DNA of 33,995 nt from JAVMKJ01 sp031732875 (lineage in GTDB: Bacteria; Pseudomonadota; Gammaproteobacteria; Competibacterales; Competibacteraceae), in NCBI GenBank assembly GCA_031732875.1, contig JAVMKL010000091.1:1-33995 (forward strand). Reading direction: 5' to 3'. Shown here in pieces: positions 21,494 through 29,157 of this stretch. Each line of letters starts with the position of its first letter. The stretch's first letter is position 1. Made by a program: the position numbers and the translations under genes. The notes below the pieces were generated by a model, which had not been told where the DNA came from, made no database searches, and saw only the letters and a list, made by a program, of their open reading frames with translations.

Positions 21494-22202
21494 CCCCGAA
21501 GCCGGCGGAGCGCCGTTCGATCCCGCGCTGATCGCCCGGCTCGCTAACGACCTGTTCGCCGCACTACCAGGACATGCGGGACCTCCCCCCGGCGCGGGGG
21601 TAGCCTCGGCGCCACCGGCCACGCCCCCGGTCGAGGTCGGGGCGCTGCCGGTCGCCCCAGCGATACCGCCGTCGTCGGCGGTCGGAAACCTGACCGGGGC
21701 CGAGTTGCGCTCGGCGCCCGCCACGGTGTCGGGCGCGACGATACGGCCGCCGCAAGCCGGTCTCACCCCGTCCGCCGCGCTCGGGCCTTACGAGTTCCGG
21801 CCGGCACTGATCCCCGACGAGGGGTTCATGGTGCTTCCGGGGGGTGATGTCGCTTCGGCGCCGCCGGCCACGCCCCCGGTCGAGATGGGCGCATTGTCCG
21901 CCGCGCCGGCGGTGACCCCTGGATCGGCGGTCGCTCCGCCGACCGAGGCCGAACTGCGCGCCCTGCCCGCTTCGCTGGCGGAGGCGTCGGCACAAGCACC
22001 GCAGCCTGAGTCGAGTCCATCCGCGCCCGCGTCGCCCGGATCGTCGTATTACTTCCTCGAAGCGGCGCAAGCGCCATCGCTACCCGCGGCCCCCGCCTTT
22101 CCTCATGGGGATTACGGCTTCGATCCCGCCATGCTCCCCGAGCTGGGACTCTTGGCCGGCCCGTACGATCCGCGCGCGGAGCGGCGGAATTTCCCGGTCT
22201 GA
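21480..22202 (+). CDS. Stand-alone disordered cargo-loading-like protein
   Basis: 240 residues, very rich in Ala and Pro and probably disordered. In family 2A systems the desulfurase normally carries such a segment at its own N-terminus, where it anchors the enzyme in the shell. Here it is a separate protein. Short ordered motifs stand out: FDPALIARLANDLFAALPG (13-31), PYEFRPALIPDEGF, SYYFLEAAQ (about 190) and YGFDPAMLPELG. Its end, GPYDPRAERRNFPV, matches PFDPRTVRRDFPIL at the start of the next protein, so it looks like a desulfurase truncated at the first residues of the enzyme domain. It holds an internal 83-codon duplication. The ATG overlaps the encapsulin gene and has GAGGTGG upstream. 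The TGA stop is in the same frame as the next gene. Confidence 0.82.
   Translation: MSISNPEAGGAPFDPALIARLANDLFAALPGHAGPPPGAGVASAPPATPPVEVGALPVAPAIPPSSAVGNLTGAELRSAPATVSGATIRPPQAGLTPSAALGPYEFRPALIPDEGFMVLPGGDVASAPPATPPVEMGALSAAPAVTPGSAVAPPTEAELRALPASLAEASAQAPQPESSPSAPASPGSSYYFLEAAQAPSLPAAPAFPHGDYGFDPAMLPELGLLAGPYDPRAERRNFPV
21600..22020 (+). repeat. Internal duplication in the cargo-loading-like gene
   Basis: A segment starting at 21600 recurs at 21849, an offset of 249 bases (83 codons). Both encode VASAPPATPPVE(V/M)GAL, then a variable Ala/Pro region and (G/T)xAELR(S/A)xPA. Diverged at the DNA level, so not recent. Confidence 0.8.
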
Positions 22203-22241
22203 CTGGATGATGAGGATGCGGTGGGTGCGCTGGAGAACAAC

Positions 22242-23561
22242 ATGTTAGCAAGCGAGTATTTCTCTTTGCCCGGCGTTCCGGGGCTGCAATCGCCGCCAGG
22301 CGTTCCGGTCCCGCCGGGTTTCGCCGCGCGTCCCTTCGATCCCCGGACCGTGCGGCGCGATTTTCCGATCCTGCAAGAGCGGGTGCACGGCCGGCCGCTG
22401 ATCTGGCTCGACAACGCCGCGACGACTCAGAAGCCCAACGCGGTCATCGAGCGTCTCGCCCATTTCTACCGGCACGAAAACTCCAATATCCACCGCGCGG
22501 CCCACGAACTGGCAGCGCGGGCCACGGACGCTTATGAATCGGCGCGGGAGAAAGTGCGGCGTTTCCTCAACGCTTCTTCGGCCCGCGAAATCGTCTTCGT
22601 GCGCGGCACCACCGAGGGCATCAACCTGGTCGCCCAGAGTTGGGGACGCCGTAACGTCGGGCCGGACGACGAGATCGTCATCACCTGGCTGGAGCACCAC
22701 GCCAATATCGTGCCCTGGCAGCAGTTGTGCGCCGAGAAAGGCGCCCGTCTGCGAGTCGCGCCGGTCGATGATCGCGGTCAGGTGATTTTGGAAGAGTACG
22801 AGAAACTGCTCGGTCCCCGGACCCGGCTGGTGGCGTTCAGCCAGGTGTCGAACGCGCTCGGCACCGTCACGCCGGCGCGGGAGATGGTGGAGATCGCGCA
22901 CCGCCACAGGGCGCGGGTGCTGGTCGATGGCGCGCAGGCCGTTTCCCACATGCGGGTGGACGTGCAGTCGCTGGACTGCGACTGGTACGTTTTTTCCGGC
23001 CACAAGGTGTTCGGTCCCACCGGCATCGGCGCCGTGTTCGGGAAGGAGGATCTACTCAACACCACGCCGCCGTGGCAGGGCGGCGGCAACATGATCGTCG
23101 ACGTCACCTTCGAGAAGACCGTCTACCAGCCGGCGCCGGGCCGCTTCGAAGCCGGCACTGGCAACATCGCCGACGCGGTGGGGCTGGGCGCGGCGCTCGA
23201 TTACCTCGACCAGATCGGCATGGAAAACGTCAGCCGCTACGAGCATGACCTGCTGGCGTATGGCACGCGGGGTCTCCTGAGCGTCCCCGGTTTGCGGCTC
23301 ATCGGCACGGCGGCCGAGAAAGCGGGGGTGCTGTCCTTCGTGCTCGACGGGTTCCGCAGCGAGGACGTCGGCAAGGCGCTGGACGAGGAAGGCATCGCGG
23401 TGCGCGCCGGCCATCACTGCGCCCAGCCCATCCTGCGCCGCCTCGGTCTGGAGAGCACCGTCCGCCCCTCGCTGGCGGTGTACAACCTGCGCGAAGACCT
23501 CGATGCCCTAGTCGCCGCGCTACTGCATATTCAGGCCGGCCGCGGCCATCGTGGACTGTAG
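22242..23561 (+). CDS. SufS-like (group II) cysteine desulfurase, encapsulin cargo
   Basis: 439 residues from the ATG at 22242 (GGAG 6 bases upstream); an in-frame GTG at 22221 with GAGG upstream is possible. It removes sulfur from cysteine with PLP, giving alanine and an enzyme persulfide. The PLP lysine is K255 in FSGHKVFGPTG and the persulfide cysteine is C393 in RAGHHCAQP. DNAATTQKP, SNIHRAAHELA, LEHHANIVPW and DGAQAVSHM are further group II signatures. The N-terminus is a short 30-40-residue Pro-rich tail (SEYFSLPGVPG, RPFDPRTVRRDFPIL) instead of the usual long cargo domain, which is encoded separately just upstream. The short tail may suffice for loading or may pair with the separate protein. 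No sufBCDE genes are nearby. Confidence 0.93.
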   Translation: MLASEYFSLPGVPGLQSPPGVPVPPGFAARPFDPRTVRRDFPILQERVHGRPLIWLDNAATTQKPNAVIERLAHFYRHENSNIHRAAHELAARATDAYESAREKVRRFLNASSAREIVFVRGTTEGINLVAQSWGRRNVGPDDEIVITWLEHHANIVPWQQLCAEKGARLRVAPVDDRGQVILEEYEKLLGPRTRLVAFSQVSNALGTVTPAREMVEIAHRHRARVLVDGAQAVSHMRVDVQSLDCDWYVFSGHKVFGPTGIGAVFGKEDLLNTTPPWQGGGNMIVDVTFEKTVYQPAPGRFEAGTGNIADAVGLGAALDYLDQIGMENVSRYEHDLLAYGTRGLLSVPGLRLIGTAAEKAGVLSFVLDGFRSEDVGKALDEEGIAVRAGHHCAQPILRRLGLESTVRPSLAVYNLREDLDALVAALLHIQAGRGHRGL

Positions 23562-23700
23562 GAATCTGTACCGACACTAACTCTTTGATCTGTCTGTCAG
23601 GAATCTTGGTGCGGCTTCTTACCCCACCGGGGAGAATGACGGATATTCTTTCCTGGTCGCGCGGTCTACACTCATCGCTAAAACAGCAGGAGAGATAAAC

Positions 23701-24216
23701 ATGTTGGCGATAAGTTCTCCTCAGATGCAGACCGTGCGCGCCTATGCGCAAACAGCGGAGTGTAGTCTTGCGGTGCTGCGCGCGGTCGACATCACGGTGA
23801 ACAATCTGGGGGTCGAAGGGAGGATGTTGGAAGCTTTGACCGCGGCGGGGAATACCCTGGTGGATGCGCTGCGGGACCTGGAAAGTCAGGTGTCGTCCGC
23901 CTCACCCGCCCTGGATGAAAATGGAACCATGGCCGACAGACTTGAGGTGGTCGCCGATGCCTTGCGCCGGCGTATCGCGCTCTGCATCGAACAGCGCCAG
24001 CGCATCGACCGCGATCGGACGTTAAGCGAAATCCAGCGCAACCTGCTGCGTCAAGCGTATGAAGAGCATCTGGATGCACTGGCCGCGACGGAATCCGTGG
24101 TGACTGCTCTAGCCGGACTGTTGATCGGTTATGAATTGGCGCGCGAAAGCCGGTCCCCCCTCAACAACCGCTTCAACAGTGCCTTGGAGTTGCGCAATCA
24201 CATCATGGCGTCATGA
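23701..24216 (+). CDS. Helical protein of unknown function, putative partner of the RelE-like toxin
   Basis: 171 residues, no family recognised. The composition suggests an all-helical protein: long Leu/Ala/Glu/Arg stretches (MLEALTAAGNTLVDALRDLE, LEVVADALRRRIALCIEQRQ) and a moderately hydrophobic helix TALAGLLIGYELA near residue 140. AGGAG lies 8 bases before the ATG. Its TGA overlaps the toxin ATG (ATGA), the tight coupling typical of antitoxin-toxin pairs. It is longer than usual antitoxins, and no ribbon-helix-helix, HTH, or AbrB motif is visible. It may be an antitoxin of a new type, or an unrelated gene that happens to be coupled. A weak -10-like TACACT is at 23667. Confidence 0.7.
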   Translation: MLAISSPQMQTVRAYAQTAECSLAVLRAVDITVNNLGVEGRMLEALTAAGNTLVDALRDLESQVSSASPALDENGTMADRLEVVADALRRRIALCIEQRQRIDRDRTLSEIQRNLLRQAYEEHLDALAATESVVTALAGLLIGYELARESRSPLNNRFNSALELRNHIMAS

Positions 24217-24515
24217 CGATGATCGGCGCCGGCGGTGTGACGATAACGGCGGTTGCGCCCAGCAAGCGCTATGCGCGCGAATATCGAAAGCTGCCGGCGG
24301 AACTGCAAGCACGTGTGGATGAAAAAATCCAGGACTTGTTCAAAAACCCACGCCCGCCGGGTCTTGGCTTTGAAAAGCTGAAGGGTTACGCCGATCCAAA
24401 CGTTTATTCCATCCACATCACCGGCAACTACAAACTGTCTTTCGAGGTCATCGAAGGCAGCGTTGCCTTCCTTCGGCGAGTGGCCACGCATGACGAAGTC
24501 GACCGAGCGCCTTAA
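24213..24515 (+). CDS. RelE/ParE-superfamily toxin-like protein
   Basis: 100 residues. The pattern KRYAREYRKLPAELQARVDEKI, then DLFKNPRPP, FEKLKGYADPNVYSIHI, NYKLSFEV and FLRRVATHDEVDR is that of the RelE/ParE fold: two N-terminal helices followed by a beta sheet ending in a HDEVDR-like tail. RelE-type members cut mRNA in the ribosome and ParE-type poison gyrase; the sequence does not decide between them. The conserved H near the end resembles the YoeB/HigB group, which is inference. The start overlaps the upstream stop; ATG 24219 is an alternative. It lies between the encapsulin operon and the GHKL/helicase pair. Confidence 0.85.
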   Translation: MTMIGAGGVTITAVAPSKRYAREYRKLPAELQARVDEKIQDLFKNPRPPGLGFEKLKGYADPNVYSIHITGNYKLSFEVIEGSVAFLRRVATHDEVDRAP

Positions 24516-24735
24516 TTACCGCTCGTCGAAGTGGTTGCTCGCCATCTGCGTGGCGATGTATCTCCGTGCCGGCCAGAATCTTGCAATCTTTCCGTCTTCA
24601 ATCACTGGACAAGCATGACCAAGAGTAGTTAATACCGCAACGCGCTACGCGATTCCAGGTCGGGACCGATGGCTAATGTCGCATCGGCATAACTATGATG
24701 CTAAAATGTTTCATCGCTCTTTGCAAGGACCCGCC
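24516..24735. promoter_or_regulatory. Intergenic region before the GHKL gene
   Basis: 220 bases with no gene seen. A small hairpin TCGCCA (24539-24544)/TGGCGA (24551-24556) lacks a T tract. TGCTAAAAT at 24700-24708 could be an extended -10 for the downstream gene, and AAGGA at 24725-24729 is the ribosome binding site for the ATG at 24736. Confidence 0.4.
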
Positions 24736-27700
24736 ATGCCCGAAAAACATGCCTTCATCGAAACCGTCCGTGAAGAAAACGAGCGGGATTTTGGACCAAA
24801 AGCCCGAATTGCTGTCCAGAAACTCCTCGACGCCGGTCTCCCACATCCCTGGATGTACGTTTACGAACTGACCCAGAACGCTGCCGACGCCGGCGCCCGG
24901 CGGGTTCGCTGGCAGATTCACAACGACGCTGTGGTTTTCCAACACGACGGCACGGAACCCCTCAAAAAAATCCACGTAAGGGCACTGTCTTCGCTGGGTG
25001 GTTCCACCAAGGGACTGGCCACCGTCGGCTACATGGGCGTCGGTTTCAAATCCGTCTTCTCGCGATTCCGGTTGGCCCGCATCTCCGGATTTGGCTGGCG
25101 CTTTCACTTTCAAGTGAAAGAACGCCGGGGCGATCTCGATGTCACGATTCCCGAGTGGGTGGACACCTTGCGGCCCTACTGGGATGAAGAACCGCTGGAC
25201 CTGACGCCGGGGTTTACCACGATCTTCCAACTGGCGCAGCCGGCCAACCCGGATTGTAATCCCGAGGATGATCTGGCGCGTCTTGCCTCAACTGACGACC
25301 CAACGCCGCTGGCGGTGCTGGCGCTGCGAGGACTTGAAGAGGTGCAAATCGGCGACGTGACGTGGCTGCTTGCCGTGGATAACGGGCTGATCAAGGTGTG
25401 CCGCCGCGAGGCCGATCAAGAGTCGTGCTGGCGCTGGAAGGCGTTTCGCGCCGCCTATCGACCCGATGACGCCGCTATGCGCCGCTTCCTTGAGGTACGT
25501 CAGCAACTCCATGACGACGTCGACGACTACGGCAAACGAATCATGCGCCAAGTGGTCGCCCTGTTACCGCTGAGTCCGGATGGCTTGCCTAAGCCGACGA
25601 CCCACGGCCGGGTTTACGCCACGCTGCCCACGCAGATCGCCGTACCGTTCGGCTTCCACCTCCAGGCCGACTGGCTGGTCAATGTCGACCGACAAAACCT
25701 GCGCGATGTCGTCGGCGATCCTTGGCAAATGGCAATTGTCAACCAAATTCCGGCGCTGATAGGCCAGTTACTGGAGTGGCTGGCTAACGCCTCCGAGGAG
25801 GTTCGCCGCCATGGTTATCCGGCGCTCTGTCATCCGGCGCTCGATGATGGCTTGCTCGCCAAGCCCTGTCAGAGTCTAAAGGAGGCCCTGCAACGCGCCT
25901 TGGCGAATAAGCCGATAGCGCCCATTCATGGGCAAACTCCACGGGAATTTCGTTGTCCAGGCCAGACTGCGCGACTGCCTGCCCGATTCCAGCACCATTT
26001 TGGCAATAAACCGGAGTGGCGGGTTGAGCGACTGTTCGGGATCGACCTGTTCGACGAAGCGATCCTGGGCGACCGGGCAACGGAATTTGCTCGTTGGCTG
26101 GATTGGGGACGGGAGGTCAACTTTCCCGATATTTCCTGGCTGGCGACGCTACCCGCATGGTGGAATACGCTGGACGAGAAAGAACGCATCGAGGCCCTGT
26201 TTGCCTTGTGGGATGGGGTGCGGGCCAGCGGTTGGCATGACGCCCCGGTCGTGCCCACGACTGCCGGAACCTGGGTTAACGCAACTGTAATACGGTGGTT
26301 GAATGAAGAACCGCCCTCTGACAAGGAACCGGGTGGCCCGGCGGTGGCTGCCGTGCTGCGCGCCAGGCTACCCGCGCCGGACCAACGCCTGACCCCTGAA
26401 ATTCGCCTGGCGGTCCAGCGGGGCCTTTCAGCCGTCCAATCCTGGCACGCCAACACTGAATCCAACGGCGTACAATGGTTTTGGCAACGACGCAGGGAGG
26501 TACAACTGGCCGATCTAGTGCGCCAGGCTTGCGCCGCCGCCCCCGCGCCGGATGCGCTGCCGCTGGTCGAGTGGCTACGCTGGGCGATGCATCGAGGACT
26601 GAATCGACAGGATTTGGCACCGCTGGTTCTGACCGAGAAAGGCGCCCGAAAACCCCAGGAAGCGCTACTGGCCGATCCATTGCTGGAAACCGGACACAGC
26701 CGGCGCCGGATATTCCCGGAACTGCCCGCCCTGGTCGCGGACTATGCCGTTCTCCCCGACCCCCAGGCGACGTTGCTCTTTCTCAATCGCCTCGGCGTTC
26801 GGGGCGGGCTGCAACTGATTCAGCAATCTCAGCCCGTCGAGAGGTCGGCCCGATCTACGGTAGCCATGCTGCTGAACGTACTCGTCGCGACTGTCGAGCC
26901 AGCCAACAAAGATGGGTATGCCGTCATGAATTGGGCTTTCCCATTTGATGTCTCCACAACCCCTGCCGACGCCCTGCAAGACTGGCTGACGCGGGAATAC
27001 AAGGGTCTCGAAGGGAAGAGATGCCGTTGGGCGGAGAGTACGTTTTACGGGAGTCAGCGGACTGGTGGATCAAGCCTCTGCGCATGGGTCCTTGCCCTGC
27101 AACATCATCCCTGGATTCTCTGCACCGATGGCGAACGACGAGCCCCTGGGGAAGTCTTGCTGACCCCTGATCTCGACTTCGAGGAGGCGCCGGTCGCGGT
27201 GATTGACGCCGGCCTAGCGCAGCGGCTGGTCAGTGAAGGAATCCGCTTCGGCCACGGCATTCCCAGAGCGCCGGCGCTCCGGCGATTGGCGCGCAAAGGC
27301 GCTACGGAACTTCCTGATGGTGAACTGGCGGTGCTGCTGACCGAGGCTTGGGAAGCCGTCACGCTGGGGCAGGCGACCCCGGAGGAATTCAACCACGCAC
27401 TGCAGGAAGTCCGGCTGCATGGCACAAAGCCCCTTGATCGCCTGGTGGAGCGCGCTGGCGCCGGTGTTGGTCTGCGCGGCAATTTGGATGGCTGGGTGCT
27501 GACACTCAATGAACTGGAGCCAGCACTGGTCACCGTCCTCAAGACTCTGCCACTGGCGCTGCCCGCGACGACCACGGGGGAGCAGGCGCTGGCCTTTCTC
27601 CAAGACCTCTGGACTCGACAGCCGCTCACCCGCCTGGATGATCTGCGCCGTCATGTCGCCGCAGCCTATCGTTACGTGCTCGACGACCTTGAAAACAACG

Positions 27701-29136
27701 TTCAGTTGACCCAGGCCTGGCAGGCGGCGCAGGGCCAGGTGCGGGTTTATGGCGCCCGCGCTTGGCATATCATCAATCCCGAACTGGCAGTAGACGATGT
27801 GCAGTCACCTTGGATTCGGCGCTTTCTGCCGGATAATCGGACCATAGTCGCCGCTGCCTATTTGGGCGACAGCGAAGACCAGGTGCGCCGCGTCGCCCAG
27901 ACGCTCTGTTTGGAGCTGCTTTCCGATAACGTGCATCTGCGGCCAGGACAACGAGTCGCTGAACCTCCCTTCGCAACCCGGTTGCGGAGTCTGATTAACG
28001 GCCTGGGTTCTCTCGACGACCGCAAGCCGCTCACCGACGTGGATTTCCACGATTCCCTGCATATCGAGATCAGCAAGGTTAAACACCCGGTTCGCGCCTT
28101 CATGGATGGCCAGATTATGCGCATTGCCGGTGATCCGCCGCAGTTTGCCGCCGAAGCCGCCAGCCAGTTGGTGGAATACTTTCAGTTATCCCAAAAAGGC
28201 GATGTAATTCCCTGGCTGACCATGGCGCTGGTTGCTCTGAAAGACCTGCGGTTGTTCAACCAATATATCGACGTCCTGGGCGATGGACTGGGTATTGATC
28301 GCTCCCTCTGGAATATCACGGACGACTCTGGCCCAGGGGAAAGCAAGGAGAGCAAAACTGAAGATGATGTTGCCAAGAATGATGATGTTGTCAAACCGAC
28401 TGGCGCTCCCAGAGCGCATCAAACCCAGAACCACGCTGGAGGCGGACATACCGGCCATACTGTGACTGATCAAGCTAGCCGGGATGATGGCGAGAACAGA
28501 CATCCGGGGAAGGATCGAGAAGGTGATGCTGACCGTAACATCCATCGGTCGTCCTCGACCACGACAGGTCCCGCTGCTGATCAATTCCGCGGTCTGTTGA
28601 TCAACCGTCATGACCACTCAACCGGAGACGCCAGCGGCCAGAAGCGCAGCGATGAGCATACCCGCGAAATTGTCCTGAAATACGAGGCAGATCAGGGCCG
28701 CCGTGCGAAAGCCATGGACTCCAACCAGCGAGGTTATGACATTTTCAGCGAGGACCCGGCAACTGGCCAGAAGCGCCGGATTGAAGTGAAGGGCGAGCAA
28801 GGTTACTTCGAAGCAGAGGCCAGCGTAGTCTTGACAGCCCCACAGGTTGAGGACGCCCTGCACTGTGCTGAATCGGACACCGCGTACTGGTTGTATGTGG
28901 TGGATGCGACCGACACTGACCAGCCACGGGTATGGCCGATTCCTTGGCCACGATACAGCAAGGATCTTCGGTACGGTTTCTACGCCAGCGTCTGGGTCGA
29001 CATTGCCGAGCAACCCGCAGTCGTTACGCCAGACTCGGTCGAGATGCTCAATTCTCCTGCTCCATTCTGTCTGAATGATCTACTCGATCCGGACCTCAGT
29101 AATATGGCAGCGAAATTTGCCGAAGACTTCCCATAG
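24736..29136 (+). CDS. Giant GHKL (sacsin-like) ATPase with C-terminal DUF3883 domain
   Basis: 1466 residues. The N-terminus is a Hsp90/MutL-type GHKL ATP site: YELTQNAADAGA (E44, N48, D51), FQHDG with D71, and GYMGVGFKSVF (98-108), as in sacsin-type proteins. A long middle region without recognised catalytic motifs follows (about 250-1190). A charged, low-complexity linker (about 1195-1305) leads to DUF3883 (about 1308-1395): RGYDIFSED, RRIEVKGEQG, VLTAPQVEDA and YWLYVVDA. The D...E-x-K pattern there suits a PD-(D/E)XK-like nuclease fold. ATG 24736 has AAGGA 6 bases upstream; the frame is open 60 bases earlier without family support. GC content looks lower than in the neighbours. It is followed after 21 bases by a nuclease-helicase gene. 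Related domains recur in phage-defence islands; I cannot match this pair to a named system. Confidence 0.88.
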   Translation: MPEKHAFIETVREENERDFGPKARIAVQKLLDAGLPHPWMYVYELTQNAADAGARRVRWQIHNDAVVFQHDGTEPLKKIHVRALSSLGGSTKGLATVGYMGVGFKSVFSRFRLARISGFGWRFHFQVKERRGDLDVTIPEWVDTLRPYWDEEPLDLTPGFTTIFQLAQPANPDCNPEDDLARLASTDDPTPLAVLALRGLEEVQIGDVTWLLAVDNGLIKVCRREADQESCWRWKAFRAAYRPDDAAMRRFLEVRQQLHDDVDDYGKRIMRQVVALLPLSPDGLPKPTTHGRVYATLPTQIAVPFGFHLQADWLVNVDRQNLRDVVGDPWQMAIVNQIPALIGQLLEWLANASEEVRRHGYPALCHPALDDGLLAKPCQSLKEALQRALANKPIAPIHGQTPREFRCPGQTARLPARFQHHFGNKPEWRVERLFGIDLFDEAILGDRATEFARWLDWGREVNFPDISWLATLPAWWNTLDEKERIEALFALWDGVRASGWHDAPVVPTTAGTWVNATVIRWLNEEPPSDKEPGGPAVAAVLRARLPAPDQRLTPEIRLAVQRGLSAVQSWHANTESNGVQWFWQRRREVQLADLVRQACAAAPAPDALPLVEWLRWAMHRGLNRQDLAPLVLTEKGARKPQEALLADPLLETGHSRRRIFPELPALVADYAVLPDPQATLLFLNRLGVRGGLQLIQQSQPVERSARSTVAMLLNVLVATVEPANKDGYAVMNWAFPFDVSTTPADALQDWLTREYKGLEGKRCRWAESTFYGSQRTGGSSLCAWVLALQHHPWILCTDGERRAPGEVLLTPDLDFEEAPVAVIDAGLAQRLVSEGIRFGHGIPRAPALRRLARKGATELPDGELAVLLTEAWEAVTLGQATPEEFNHALQEVRLHGTKPLDRLVERAGAGVGLRGNLDGWVLTLNELEPALVTVLKTLPLALPATTTGEQALAFLQDLWTRQPLTRLDDLRRHVAAAYRYVLDDLENNVQLTQAWQAAQGQVRVYGARAWHIINPELAVDDVQSPWIRRFLPDNRTIVAAAYLGDSEDQVRRVAQTLCLELLSDNVHLRPGQRVAEPPFATRLRSLINGLGSLDDRKPLTDVDFHDSLHIEISKVKHPVRAFMDGQIMRIAGDPPQFAAEAASQLVEYFQLSQKGDVIPWLTMALVALKDLRLFNQYIDVLGDGLGIDRSLWNITDDSGPGESKESKTEDDVAKNDDVVKPTGAPRAHQTQNHAGGGHTGHTVTDQASRDDGENRHPGKDREGDADRNIHRSSSTTTGPAADQFRGLLINRHDHSTGDASGQKRSDEHTREIVLKYEADQGRRAKAMDSNQRGYDIFSEDPATGQKRRIEVKGEQGYFEAEASVVLTAPQVEDALHCAESDTAYWLYVVDATDTDQPRVWPIPWPRYSKDLRYGFYASVWVDIAEQPAVVTPDSVEMLNSPAPFCLNDLLDPDLSNMAAKFAEDFP

Positions 29137-29157
29137 CTCTATCAGCAAACGACGACG

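Noticed and set aside
24676..24735. Upstream extension of the GHKL protein by 20 residues
   Set aside because: The ATG at 24736 has a well-spaced AAGGA and starts just before the conserved domain. The extension overlaps a possible -10 element.
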